From: Mycobacterium sp. OAS707
GTDB taxonomy: Bacteria; Actinomycetota; Actinomycetes; Mycobacteriales; Mycobacteriaceae
NCBI RefSeq assembly: GCF_014873705.1
Contig: NZ_JADBDS010000001.1
Span: 1,426,001-1,490,000, forward strand
Length of the DNA stretch: 64,000 bases
Direction of reading: 5' to 3'
Positions 28,112 through 36,225 of this stretch are shown one piece after another; position 1 is the first letter of the stretch, and each line of letters starts with the position of its first letter. The position numbers were made by a program, and so were the translations under genes. The notes under the pieces were generated by a model that did not search any database, was not told the DNA's origin, and was given only the letters and a program-made list of their open reading frames with translations.

Positions 28112-29322
28112 GCCCGTGCTCCGTACTTGGCCATCACCTTGTCGCGCATCCGTGGCTGCACGTTGACGCGGGTGATGTCGCCGTCGTAGTGCTCGAGCAC
28201 CCGGTGATCCATCACGCGACGCCATAGCGGCGGGAAGTAGGTCAGCGCGATCATCGACGCGTATCCGCTCGGCAGGTTCGGCGCGCCCTCCATGCTGCGC
28301 AGCGTCTGGTAGCGCCGCGTCGGGTTGGCATGGTGATCGCTGTGCCGCTGCAGGTGGTACAGGAACAGGTTGGTCACGATGTGGTCGGAGTTCCAGCTGT
28401 GCACCGGCGCGCACCGCTCGTAGCGACCGCTTTCCAGCTTCTGGCGCAGCAGGCCGTAGTGCTCGAGGTAGTTGACCGTCTCCAACAGCGTGAAGCCGAA
28501 CACCGCGGAGATCACGACGTATGGGATGAGTGCCACGCCGAAGACCGCGATCAGGATGCCGTAGAACACCACCGACATCGCCCACGCGTTGAGCACATCG
28601 TTGGACCAGTGCCACGGACTCTTGCCGGCACGTCGCAGCCGCTGGGCTTCCAGTTCCCACGACGACTTCAGACTGCCAAATACGCTGCGCGGCAAGAACT
28701 CCCAGAACGTCTCTCCGAAACGGGCCGACGCGGGGTCCTCCGGGGTGGCGACGCGGACGTGGTGGCCGCGGTTGTGCTCGATGTAGAAGTGGCCGTAGCA
28801 GGTCTGGGCCAGCGTGATTTTCGACAGCCAGCGCTCGAGTTCGTCCTTCTTGTGGCCCATTTCGTGTGCGGTGTTGATGCCGACGCCTCCGAGCACACCC
28901 ACCGAGAGCGCCAGACCGATCTTCGCCGGCCAGCCCACGCCGCCGTCGAAACCCAGCCAGCTCAGGTCGGACGCGGTGAACAGGTACGCGCCCAGGATCA
29001 CGCTGGCGTACTGGAACGGGATGTAGATGTAGGTGCAGTAGCGGTAGTACTTGTCGTTCTCCAACCGCTCCATCACCTCGTCGGGCGGGTTCTGACCATC
29101 GGGACCGAAGCGAAGGTCAAGCGCCGGCAGCAGGATGTAGAGCAGGATCGGCCCGATCCAGAACGGCACCTGGGCCGCCGCGTGCCAACCCCACTGGTTG
29201 AACGCCCACACCAACGGCAGCATCACGAACAGCGCCGTCGGCGCGATCAGCCCCATCAGCCACAGATGGCGCTTCTTATCGCGCCACTGGGTGACCTCGA
29301 GGTCGGACATTTGAGTGGTCAC
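28108..29322 (-). CDS. alkB: Alkane 1-monooxygenase AlkB
   Basis: 404 residues. This membrane diiron enzyme hydroxylates medium- and long-chain alkanes at the terminal carbon, using rubredoxin as donor. Histidine motifs: HEMGHK (about 152), EHNRGHH (about 182), NYLEHYG (about 287) and LQRHSDHHA (about 323). About six membrane helices. The GTG at 29322 has AGGAGG seven bases upstream. Its TGA overlaps the rubA start. First gene of the operon alkB-rubA-rubB-tetR, matching Rv3252c-Rv3249c. Confidence 0.97.
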   Translation of the reverse strand: MTTQMSDLEVTQWRDKKRHLWLMGLIAPTALFVMLPLVWAFNQWGWHAAAQVPFWIGPILLYILLPALDLRFGPDGQNPPDEVMERLENDKYYRYCTYIYIPFQYASVILGAYLFTASDLSWLGFDGGVGWPAKIGLALSVGVLGGVGINTAHEMGHKKDELERWLSKITLAQTCYGHFYIEHNRGHHVRVATPEDPASARFGETFWEFLPRSVFGSLKSSWELEAQRLRRAGKSPWHWSNDVLNAWAMSVVFYGILIAVFGVALIPYVVISAVFGFTLLETVNYLEHYGLLRQKLESGRYERCAPVHSWNSDHIVTNLFLYHLQRHSDHHANPTRRYQTLRSMEGAPNLPSGYASMIALTYFPPLWRRVMDHRVLEHYDGDITRVNVQPRMRDKVMAKYGARA

Positions 29323-29360
29323 TACATGCCTCCTGAAGTGAGTGCCATCACGTTCAGTTG

Positions 29361-29390
29361 ACTATAGAGCCGATTTTGTCGGCTGTCTAG
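29361..29390 (-). promoter_or_regulatory. alkB operon promoter with overlapping operator
   Basis: On the minus strand TAGACA (29389-29384), a 17-base spacer and TATAGT (29366-29361) form a good housekeeping promoter. The arms CTATAGAGCCGA (29362-29373) and TCGGCTGTCTAG (29379-29390) are complementary at 10 of 12 positions with a five-base spacer, covering the whole promoter core. A TetR dimer here would block transcription. It lies about 38 bases upstream of the alkB start. Confidence 0.72.
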
Positions 29391-29419
29391 ACACAGAGGC
29401 GCGTTTTGTAAAGAACGGG

Positions 29420-30904
29420 CTAGGAGCTGGCAAGTACCTCTTCCCGTTGCGCCAGCGCCGAGTGCCTGCGCCCATAGGCGAAATAGATGACCACGCCGAC
29501 GGCCATCCAGACCACGAACCGGATCCAGGTCAGCGTCGTCAGGTTCAACATCAGCCACACGCAAGCGAGGATCGACAGAATCGGCACCAGGGGAACCCCC
29601 GGTGCTCGGAAACCGCGTTCCAGGTCGCCGCGCGTGCGGCGCAGGATCATCACACCGGCGGACACCAGGACGAACGCGAACAGCGTGCCGACGTTGACCA
29701 TCTCCTCGAGCTTGGCGATGGGAAACAGCGCCGCCGTCAGCGCCACGACAACGCCGACCAGCACCGTGATGCGCACCGGCGTGCCGCGCTCACCGGTCTG
29801 CGCCAGACTGGCGGGCAACAGCCTGTCGCGGGACATCGCGAACAACACCCGCGACTGCCCCAGCATCAGCACCATGACCACGGTGGTCAGACCGGCCAGG
29901 GCGCCGATTGCAATCACTTTGGCCGCCCAGTCGACGCCGTTCAGTTCGAAGGCCGTCGCGAGGTTGGCGCCGGAATCCTCACCCGCGCTCTTCAGGTCGG
30001 AGTAGCGCACCATGCCCGACAGCACCACCGACACCGCGACGTAGAGCAGGGTGACGATGATCAACGAGGCGATGATGCCGCGCGGTACATCGCGCTGTGG
30101 CCGCTTGGTCTCCTCGGCGGTGGTGGCCACGACGTCGAACCCGATGAACGCGAAGAACACGATCGACGCGCCGGCCAGCACCCCATACCAGCCGTATGTG
30201 CTGCTGCCTGCGCCGGTGAGCAACGAAAACAGTGACTGCTCAGTCGCGTCGGAGCCGCCTGCCGCAGGCGGCGGAACGAACGGCGAATAATTGGCGGCCT
30301 TGATGAAGAAGGCGCCCACCACGATCACCAAGAGCACGACACCCACCTTGATCGCGGTGATGACCGCGCTGACGCGCGACGACAACTTGGTGCCCAACGC
30401 CAGCAGCACTGTCAATACGGCGACAATAAGCAGAGCCCCCCAGTCAAACTTCAGTGGCCCCAATTCCACTGTCCCGCCGGAGAATCCGAAGACTGTGCCG
30501 AGATACGTCGACCAACTCTTGGAGACCACCGCGGCACCGACCGCGAACTCCAGAATCAGATCCCAACCGATGACCCATGCGATGAACTCGCCGAACGTCG
30601 CGTACGAGAACGTGTACGCGCTGCCTGCCACCGGCACGGTCGATGCGAATTCGGCGTAGCACAGCGCCGCCAGGCCGCATGCGATGGCAGCGATGATGAA
30701 CGAGACGGAGATCGCGGGACCGGTGATGTTGCCCGCGGTCGAGGCGGTGACGGTGAAAATGCCCGCGCCGACCACCACGGCGACGCCGAACACCGTGAGG
30801 TCCCACCAGGTGAGGTCCTTACGCAACCGCGTCGAGGGCTCGTCGGTGTCCTCGATCGACTGCTCAACAGACTTGACTCGCCAACCCAAAGAACCCGTAG
30901 CCAT
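29420..30904 (-). CDS. APC-superfamily amino acid permease (cationic amino acid transporter type)
   Basis: 494 residues from ATG 30904 (a GTG three bases earlier is possible). Twelve or more hydrophobic helices; the first contains VVVGAGIFTVTA, the substrate-binding unwound helix of the family, and helix 6 the FFAFIGFDVVATTAEE motif typical of CAT/YfnA-like transporters. It probably imports basic amino acids, but the substrate is inferred. It matches Rv3253c in place and length. Confidence 0.92.
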   Translation of the reverse strand: MATGSLGWRVKSVEQSIEDTDEPSTRLRKDLTWWDLTVFGVAVVVGAGIFTVTASTAGNITGPAISVSFIIAAIACGLAALCYAEFASTVPVAGSAYTFSYATFGEFIAWVIGWDLILEFAVGAAVVSKSWSTYLGTVFGFSGGTVELGPLKFDWGALLIVAVLTVLLALGTKLSSRVSAVITAIKVGVVLLVIVVGAFFIKAANYSPFVPPPAAGGSDATEQSLFSLLTGAGSSTYGWYGVLAGASIVFFAFIGFDVVATTAEETKRPQRDVPRGIIASLIIVTLLYVAVSVVLSGMVRYSDLKSAGEDSGANLATAFELNGVDWAAKVIAIGALAGLTTVVMVLMLGQSRVLFAMSRDRLLPASLAQTGERGTPVRITVLVGVVVALTAALFPIAKLEEMVNVGTLFAFVLVSAGVMILRRTRGDLERGFRAPGVPLVPILSILACVWLMLNLTTLTWIRFVVWMAVGVVIYFAYGRRHSALAQREEVLASS

Positions 30905-30945
30905 CACCGGCCCCTTCCTGGTCCCGCCAGCCGGGATCTATTCGG

Positions 30946-30951
30946 TACTGT
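30946..30951 (+). promoter_or_regulatory. Leaderless -10 hexamer of the flavoprotein gene
   Basis: TACTGT, seven bases before the ATG at 30959. No ribosome binding site precedes that ATG. Confidence 0.45.
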
Positions 30952-30958
30952 TCCCCCG

Positions 30959-32329
30959 ATGGGGCGGAGTTATAACCACGCGATCGTGATAGGTGCCAGC
31001 CTGGCCGGCCTGTGCGCAGCGCGGGTGCTGTCAGACGTCAGCGAGCAGGTCACCGTCTACGAGCGCGACCCACTGCCTGCCGGCCCCGAGAACCGCGCCG
31101 CCGTCCCGCAGGGCAAGCACGTGCACCTGCTGATGGCGCGCGGTGCGCAGGAGTTCGAACAGCTGTTTCCAGGCCTTCTCGAGAAGATGGTGGCCGACGG
31201 TGTGCCGATCCTCGAAAATCGGCCCGACTGCATCCATTTCGGGGCCGCCGGTCACGTGCTCGGCACCGCCCATCGGCTGCAGGACGAGTTCACGGCATAT
31301 GTGCCGAGCCGGCCGCAGCTGGAGTGGCAGATCCGGCGCCGCGTGCTGGCCATCGACAACGTCGACATCGTCTCGGCCGCGGTGAGCGAACCGATCTTCG
31401 ACGCCGCACAACAGCGTGTGACCGGGGTGCGACTCGACTCCGGCGAGGTGGTCGACGCCGACCTGGTCGTCGACGCCGCGGGCCGCGGCACCCGGCTGCC
31501 GGTGTGGCTGGAGGCATGGGGATACGGGCGTCCACATGAGGAGACCGTCGACGTCGGCATCGCATATGCCAGCCACCAGGTGCGTGTTCCTGACGGTTTG
31601 CTGGCCGAGAAGGTCGTGGTGGCCGGCGCATCACGCGCACAACCGCTGGGCATCGGAATGCTCTTCTACGAAGACGGCAACTGGAACGTCACGACGTTCG
31701 GAATCGGCAGGGTCGAGCCACCGCAGACCTTCCCCGAGATCCTCGACCTCGCCGACGAAATCCTGCCCGCACACGTGTCGTCGGCCTTGCGCCGCGGCAC
31801 TCCGCTCGGCGAGATGGCCTTCCACAAGTACCCGACCAGTCGGTGGCGCCGCTACGACAAGCTCGAGCGTTTCCCCGAAGGCATCATTCCGTTCGGCGAC
31901 TCGGTGGTGAGCTTCAACCCGACGTTCGGCCAGGGCATGACCATGACGGCGATCCAGGCAAGCAACCTGCGCACGGTGCTGGCTCTTGGAGACGTCGATG
32001 TCGCGGGCCGACTGGCCAAGGCCACCGCCAAGACGACGTGGCCGGTCTGGATGATGACCTCGATCGGGGATCTCACGCTGCACAACGCGACCGGCGACAC
32101 GAAGTGGTGGTACAAGCCTGTCGGCAACCTGTTCGACCAATTCCTCGGCGCCGCGGAGACGGATCCCGTTCTGGCCGAATGGTTTTTACGCCGATTCAGT
32201 TTGCTCGACAGCCTCTACATGGTGCCCTCGGCCCGGTTGATCGGTCGCACCGTCCGGCACAACATGCGGATGTGGCTGGCTGACCGGCGACGACCGGCCG
32301 TTGCGCGGGCAAAAAGCCCGGTTGGCTGA
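30959..32329 (+). CDS. FAD-dependent oxidoreductase/monooxygenase (Rv3254 type)
   Basis: 456 residues. The FAD site AIVIGASLAGLCAARVL (about 8-24) ends in Glu after strand 2 (VTVYERD), and the second FAD motif GDSVVSFNPTFGQGM (about 313-327) places it with the PHBH-like group A monooxygenases and geranylgeranyl-reductase relatives. VVDAAGRGTRLPVW is the middle DG-like motif. The substrate is unknown. It diverges from the permease gene. It corresponds to Rv3254, after which conserved gene order is broken until manA. Confidence 0.87.
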   Translation: MGRSYNHAIVIGASLAGLCAARVLSDVSEQVTVYERDPLPAGPENRAAVPQGKHVHLLMARGAQEFEQLFPGLLEKMVADGVPILENRPDCIHFGAAGHVLGTAHRLQDEFTAYVPSRPQLEWQIRRRVLAIDNVDIVSAAVSEPIFDAAQQRVTGVRLDSGEVVDADLVVDAAGRGTRLPVWLEAWGYGRPHEETVDVGIAYASHQVRVPDGLLAEKVVVAGASRAQPLGIGMLFYEDGNWNVTTFGIGRVEPPQTFPEILDLADEILPAHVSSALRRGTPLGEMAFHKYPTSRWRRYDKLERFPEGIIPFGDSVVSFNPTFGQGMTMTAIQASNLRTVLALGDVDVAGRLAKATAKTTWPVWMMTSIGDLTLHNATGDTKWWYKPVGNLFDQFLGAAETDPVLAEWFLRRFSLLDSLYMVPSARLIGRTVRHNMRMWLADRRRPAVARAKSPVG

Positions 32330-32375
32330 CGAAATACGAGGTGCGCCGACCACTGGACGTAGCTGAGCTGCGGCC

Positions 32376-35300
32376 TCACAATCCCGGTGTGTCCGGCTGG
32401 GCGAGCCCTAAAGCATCACGGGCCCGGGCCATTTCGGTCAATATGCTATCGGCTGGCATTCGTTCGACAACGCTCGTCAGCGCGAGACGAGCGGGCGCGC
32501 CACGCAGCGCGTAATCATCAAGGGCCGCACGCAATTCGAATAGCGTGGCGCCCTGACAGCGCGCGAGTTGTATTGCGCCATCAACGTCGGCTTGCCGGTC
32601 CGTGGGGTCCTTCTGGACGGACCCACGTATTCGCAGTAGTTCCGCGTCGTAGAAGTGCATCTGGGTGGTGCGCGCGAACTGAAGTGCGGTGTCAAGGCGG
32701 CTGCGGGCCGCTTCTGGTTGTCCGGCGGCGCTCAACAGTCGGCTGAGGACAGCGTCGTAGTACGTGCGGAATCGATTGATTTCGAGCGTGCGCCAAGTCT
32801 CAAGGAGGCTACTCAGGGTGTCGATATGACTATTGAGGGTTGTATCGCCCTCGGCTACGGCGGTGAGGCCGTCGACTGCAGCGCGGCACGTGTCGCCTTC
32901 CAGTCGCCACTGATCGAAACCATGTCGCTCGGCCAGTTCGCTGACTTCTGCGGCAAGGGCTCCGGCACGGTCGAGATGACCGGCCTCCATGTGCATCCAG
33001 GTTTGGAGTGATCGAGTGAACGCCAAGCTGTACGGGCCTCGAGGGAATGCCTGGTCCGTGGCTCGCTGGGCCGCCTGAGTCAGCAGGCCGTCGGCGCCGG
33101 CGAGATCGCCTCGAAAGAGATGAACCACTCCTAGGTGCATCCGCGCGTGTGTCTCAGGATCTGTGAGGTTGCGCCAGACGGCGCCAATCCTGCGGACGTC
33201 TTCGCCGGCCAGGCCGACCAGCGCCTCCTCGAAATGAGAATGGGCGTCGCTGAACTCGCCACGGCGGAATGCCAGCACACCCGCCATCTCCGCGATCACG
33301 GCACGGCGCGCCTGGTCTCCGTGTTCGAGGCCTGTCCGCAGCGACTCAATCAGTTGGGCTACCCGCCGCAAATCCGCACGTACCGTGAAATAGCCAACGA
33401 CCGCCACCAGCGCCGCGAAAAGTTCGTCGTCTCGCAGATCCGTACCAGCTAGCTGCAAGCATCGTTCGAAATCGACGGCGGCGGCTTGGCTTTGATAGCC
33501 GTCTGCGGCAGAAGTCAGCAGGCCCCGCTCGAGCCGTGCCGATCTTTCGGCGTGGTCGCGGCTGGGACCCGACGCGCTATAGGCCAGCTGCGCAAGTGAC
33601 TGGCTGAGATAAGTGCGCGCCTCGGCAAGTGCGCCGCGCCGGCGAGCCTCGCTGGATGCCCGCTGATAGGCCGACGCAGCCTCATCGAAGCGCTCTGCCT
33701 GCTCGTAGTGGGCGGCGGCCAATCGCCAATCCGGGTCACCCGCGGCCGTCAGGGCGTCAGCCACCTTTCCGTTAATTCTCCGGCGCACTGATGGCGGCGC
33801 CAGCTCGGCGGCGACTTCGCGCAGCAGCTCGTGGCGAAAGCGCCAGTTGCCAGTTCCAAACTGCTCGAGCACTCGCGCATCTGTGAGATCGTCGAGGGCC
33901 TTGTTGATGGCTTCATCCCCGAGGCCGACCACTGCACAAAGCAGGTCGCGATCGATCTCCCGACCAATGATGGCGGCGACTTCCACCACCGGCATGACGT
34001 CGGGACTGGTGCGCAGCCGGGCGAATAGCGGCTCATACAACGTCTCGGGTACGCCGACGTCGTTGTGCCCGTTGACGACCTCTTCGATGTAGAAGGGCAC
34101 ACCGTCGCAGCGGCGCGCTACCGCGGCGCGATCCTGGGCCGACATACCGGGGTCGAGGGCGCAGATCAGATCATCGGTCTGCTGTTCGGTCAACGGCGTC
34201 AGGTCCACGACGGTTGCCGGCCACCCGGCCGGCAACCACTCTCCTGGGCGTCCGGTCGCCACCACCATCAAGGCGCCGTTTGCGTTGTCGCGCAAGGAGC
34301 TGAGGATCTCAATGGTGGAGTGATCGAACCAGTGCATATCTTCGGCCACCACCAGCCCGGGGGCATTCCTCAAGCAGGCCAACAGGTAATCGCGGACGGC
34401 ATCACCGATCTGTTCGTAGAGTTTGTGGCCCTGGACGGCGACAGGCTCATAACCCGCTTCGGTGCTGATACTCAATACCGGCGCCAGCAGGGAGATGAGT
34501 GCCGACCCCAGCCCGAGAGCGCGCACCTCGTCGCCGAGCAGGCGCAGCCGTTCGGCTGCTTCAGTGGTGCGACCGATGCCGCACCGGCGCTCGAGCAGGG
34601 CACGGACCGGGTGCAGGCCGGCGTCGGTGTGAAACGGCGATCCCACAAGCTCCAACACGACGCCGCCGTCACGCCGGATCAGCTCACCAGCGGCGGCAGC
34701 CAGGTGGCTCTTCCCAATTCCGGCCTCACCGCGAAAAACCACAGCAGGTGGAGCGAGCACGCCGGATTTCGCTTGCGCCCAACACATTTCCAGTCGATTG
34801 AGCTCCGAATCGCGGCCCACCGTAGGACCCACACTCAGGCGGTGCGACGGCGCCCGCTCGCCGACAACGCGGTGATAGGCGATCGGTTCCGTGACACCCT
34901 TGACTGGTGCTGCGGCCCGGGCCTCAAGGTCAAACCTATTGCGTATCAACCTCTCAACCGGTTCGGAAACCACCACCGCTCCCGGTGGAGCCAGGTTCGA
35001 AACGCGAGCAGCCAGGTTGGCGCCCAACCCATCGACGCCGCCTCGAGCCTTGTCTAAATACACCAATCCGCGATGCACCCCGACCCGGACACTGATCACG
35101 ACTCCGAAGCGCCGCCGAGCTTGCTCACTGAGCCGGGACACGTCCCGGCAGACGTCCAGTCCTGCCCGCACTGCCCGGCAGACATCGTCCTCGTGTGCGA
35201 TCGGGTAACCGAATAACGCGAGTAGCCCGTCACCCTTAACGGAGTCGATATGGCCCTCGTAACGATTCACGGCACGCTGGACCGCATCTCGATAGCGACC

Positions 35301-35600
35301 GACCACCGTGCCGTACGTCTCCGGCTCCACTTGGGTGGAAAGGGCCGTTGAGTCGACTAGGTCGGCGAAGAAGATCGTGAGCCGCCGGATCTCGCCCCCA
35401 TCGCCAGGCGCCGCCAACAAGTCCTCGGCGTCGATGTTGCCTTGGTCTACCGTCAGCACCTGGCCGGCTAACGCGGTCGCGGTGGCGAGGTCACCCCGAT
35501 TGATCGCTTCGATCGCATCATCGAGCCACTCGTCAATCGACGAGCTTTGCTTTTCGCGGATACCGCCGTCTTTTGACGAGCGCACCCCGCCTTCAACCAC
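32376..35600 (-). CDS. Class III adenylate cyclase fused to AAA-type ATPase and TPR-like region
   Basis: About 1074 residues. The frame is open to 35951 but its first part is antisense to the SnoaL-like gene; GTG 35600 or 35585 is likely. Cyclase domain (about 70-240): metal Asp80 in FFADLVDST and Asp124 in VKGDG, adenine-type Lys122 and Asp190, transition-state Asn195 and Arg199 (GANLAAR), so an active adenylate cyclase is expected. ATPase: Walker A GEAGIGKS (291-298), Walker B VVAEDMH (417-423). The C-terminal half is helical and TPR-like. No LuxR DNA-binding domain follows. Such fusions are abundant in mycobacteria; the input signal is unknown. Confidence 0.88.
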   Translation of the reverse strand: MVEGGVRSSKDGGIREKQSSSIDEWLDDAIEAINRGDLATATALAGQVLTVDQGNIDAEDLLAAPGDGGEIRRLTIFFADLVDSTALSTQVEPETYGTVVGRYRDAVQRAVNRYEGHIDSVKGDGLLALFGYPIAHEDDVCRAVRAGLDVCRDVSRLSEQARRRFGVVISVRVGVHRGLVYLDKARGGVDGLGANLAARVSNLAPPGAVVVSEPVERLIRNRFDLEARAAAPVKGVTEPIAYHRVVGERAPSHRLSVGPTVGRDSELNRLEMCWAQAKSGVLAPPAVVFRGEAGIGKSHLAAAAGELIRRDGGVVLELVGSPFHTDAGLHPVRALLERRCGIGRTTEAAERLRLLGDEVRALGLGSALISLLAPVLSISTEAGYEPVAVQGHKLYEQIGDAVRDYLLACLRNAPGLVVAEDMHWFDHSTIEILSSLRDNANGALMVVATGRPGEWLPAGWPATVVDLTPLTEQQTDDLICALDPGMSAQDRAAVARRCDGVPFYIEEVVNGHNDVGVPETLYEPLFARLRTSPDVMPVVEVAAIIGREIDRDLLCAVVGLGDEAINKALDDLTDARVLEQFGTGNWRFRHELLREVAAELAPPSVRRRINGKVADALTAAGDPDWRLAAAHYEQAERFDEAASAYQRASSEARRRGALAEARTYLSQSLAQLAYSASGPSRDHAERSARLERGLLTSAADGYQSQAAAVDFERCLQLAGTDLRDDELFAALVAVVGYFTVRADLRRVAQLIESLRTGLEHGDQARRAVIAEMAGVLAFRRGEFSDAHSHFEEALVGLAGEDVRRIGAVWRNLTDPETHARMHLGVVHLFRGDLAGADGLLTQAAQRATDQAFPRGPYSLAFTRSLQTWMHMEAGHLDRAGALAAEVSELAERHGFDQWRLEGDTCRAAVDGLTAVAEGDTTLNSHIDTLSSLLETWRTLEINRFRTYYDAVLSRLLSAAGQPEAARSRLDTALQFARTTQMHFYDAELLRIRGSVQKDPTDRQADVDGAIQLARCQGATLFELRAALDDYALRGAPARLALTSVVERMPADSILTEMARARDALGLAQPDTPGL

Positions 35601-35698
35601 GCGATCTATCGTGTCATCACCACGGTAAAGGCGTGCGCTAAAGCGCAGCGCAACATCGGACCCACCCGGTTGCTGGCATTGCGTTCGAGGGGAGGCAG

Positions 35699-36106
35699 AT
35701 GGACAGTGACGAGCTGCATGCGCTGGTGTCAAGGCATATGCAAGCAGAGGACGCAGGCGACGTCGACGGCGCCGTGGCTGTCTACACAGACGATGTCGAG
35801 CACGATGTGGTGGGTTTTCCCGGAAGCCCAAGACATGGGAAAGAAGGCGCGCGCGAATTCTATGAATATCTCGTCGCGAACTTTCGGACCGAAGGCTGGG
35901 AAGTCCTGCATCGTTTCGCAACACCGGAGGCGCTGGTCCTAGAACAGGCAATGACCGGAACGGTCATCGGTTCGATGCTCGGCCTTCCAGGCAACAACCG
36001 CCGCATTACTTTTCGTATGCTGCATGTCTTCCAATTTCGCGACGGCCTGATCAGCCGGGAAAACATCTGGCTTGACTCTGCGGCCATCGTCGACCAGCTG
36101 AGCTGA
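35699..36106 (+). CDS. SnoaL-like/NTF2-fold protein
   Basis: 135 residues. The start MDSDELHALVSRHMQAEDAG and the strand VAVYTDDVEHDVVGFPGSPRHG are typical of SnoaL-like proteins, which have a cone-shaped pocket and varied isomerase, cyclase or binding roles. The ATG has a GGAGG box. It diverges from the cyclase gene with 98 bases between. No specific function is assigned. Confidence 0.82.
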   Translation: MDSDELHALVSRHMQAEDAGDVDGAVAVYTDDVEHDVVGFPGSPRHGKEGAREFYEYLVANFRTEGWEVLHRFATPEALVLEQAMTGTVIGSMLGLPGNNRRITFRMLHVFQFRDGLISRENIWLDSAAIVDQLS

Positions 36107-36225
36107 CCTGTCGGCCGGAGGACTGCCATGGCAGGGAAGCCGGCGCACTCCCCTGCGTTTACCCCTCCTCTACAGGGGCTATTGGAGTTACCGTCGAGTA
36201 GGGCCAATTGCTAGGGAGGTCTGCG

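Noticed and set aside
35601..35951. Upstream extension of the cyclase-ATPase frame
   Set aside because: It is antisense to the SnoaL-like gene and has an Arg/Pro/His-rich, non-protein-like composition.
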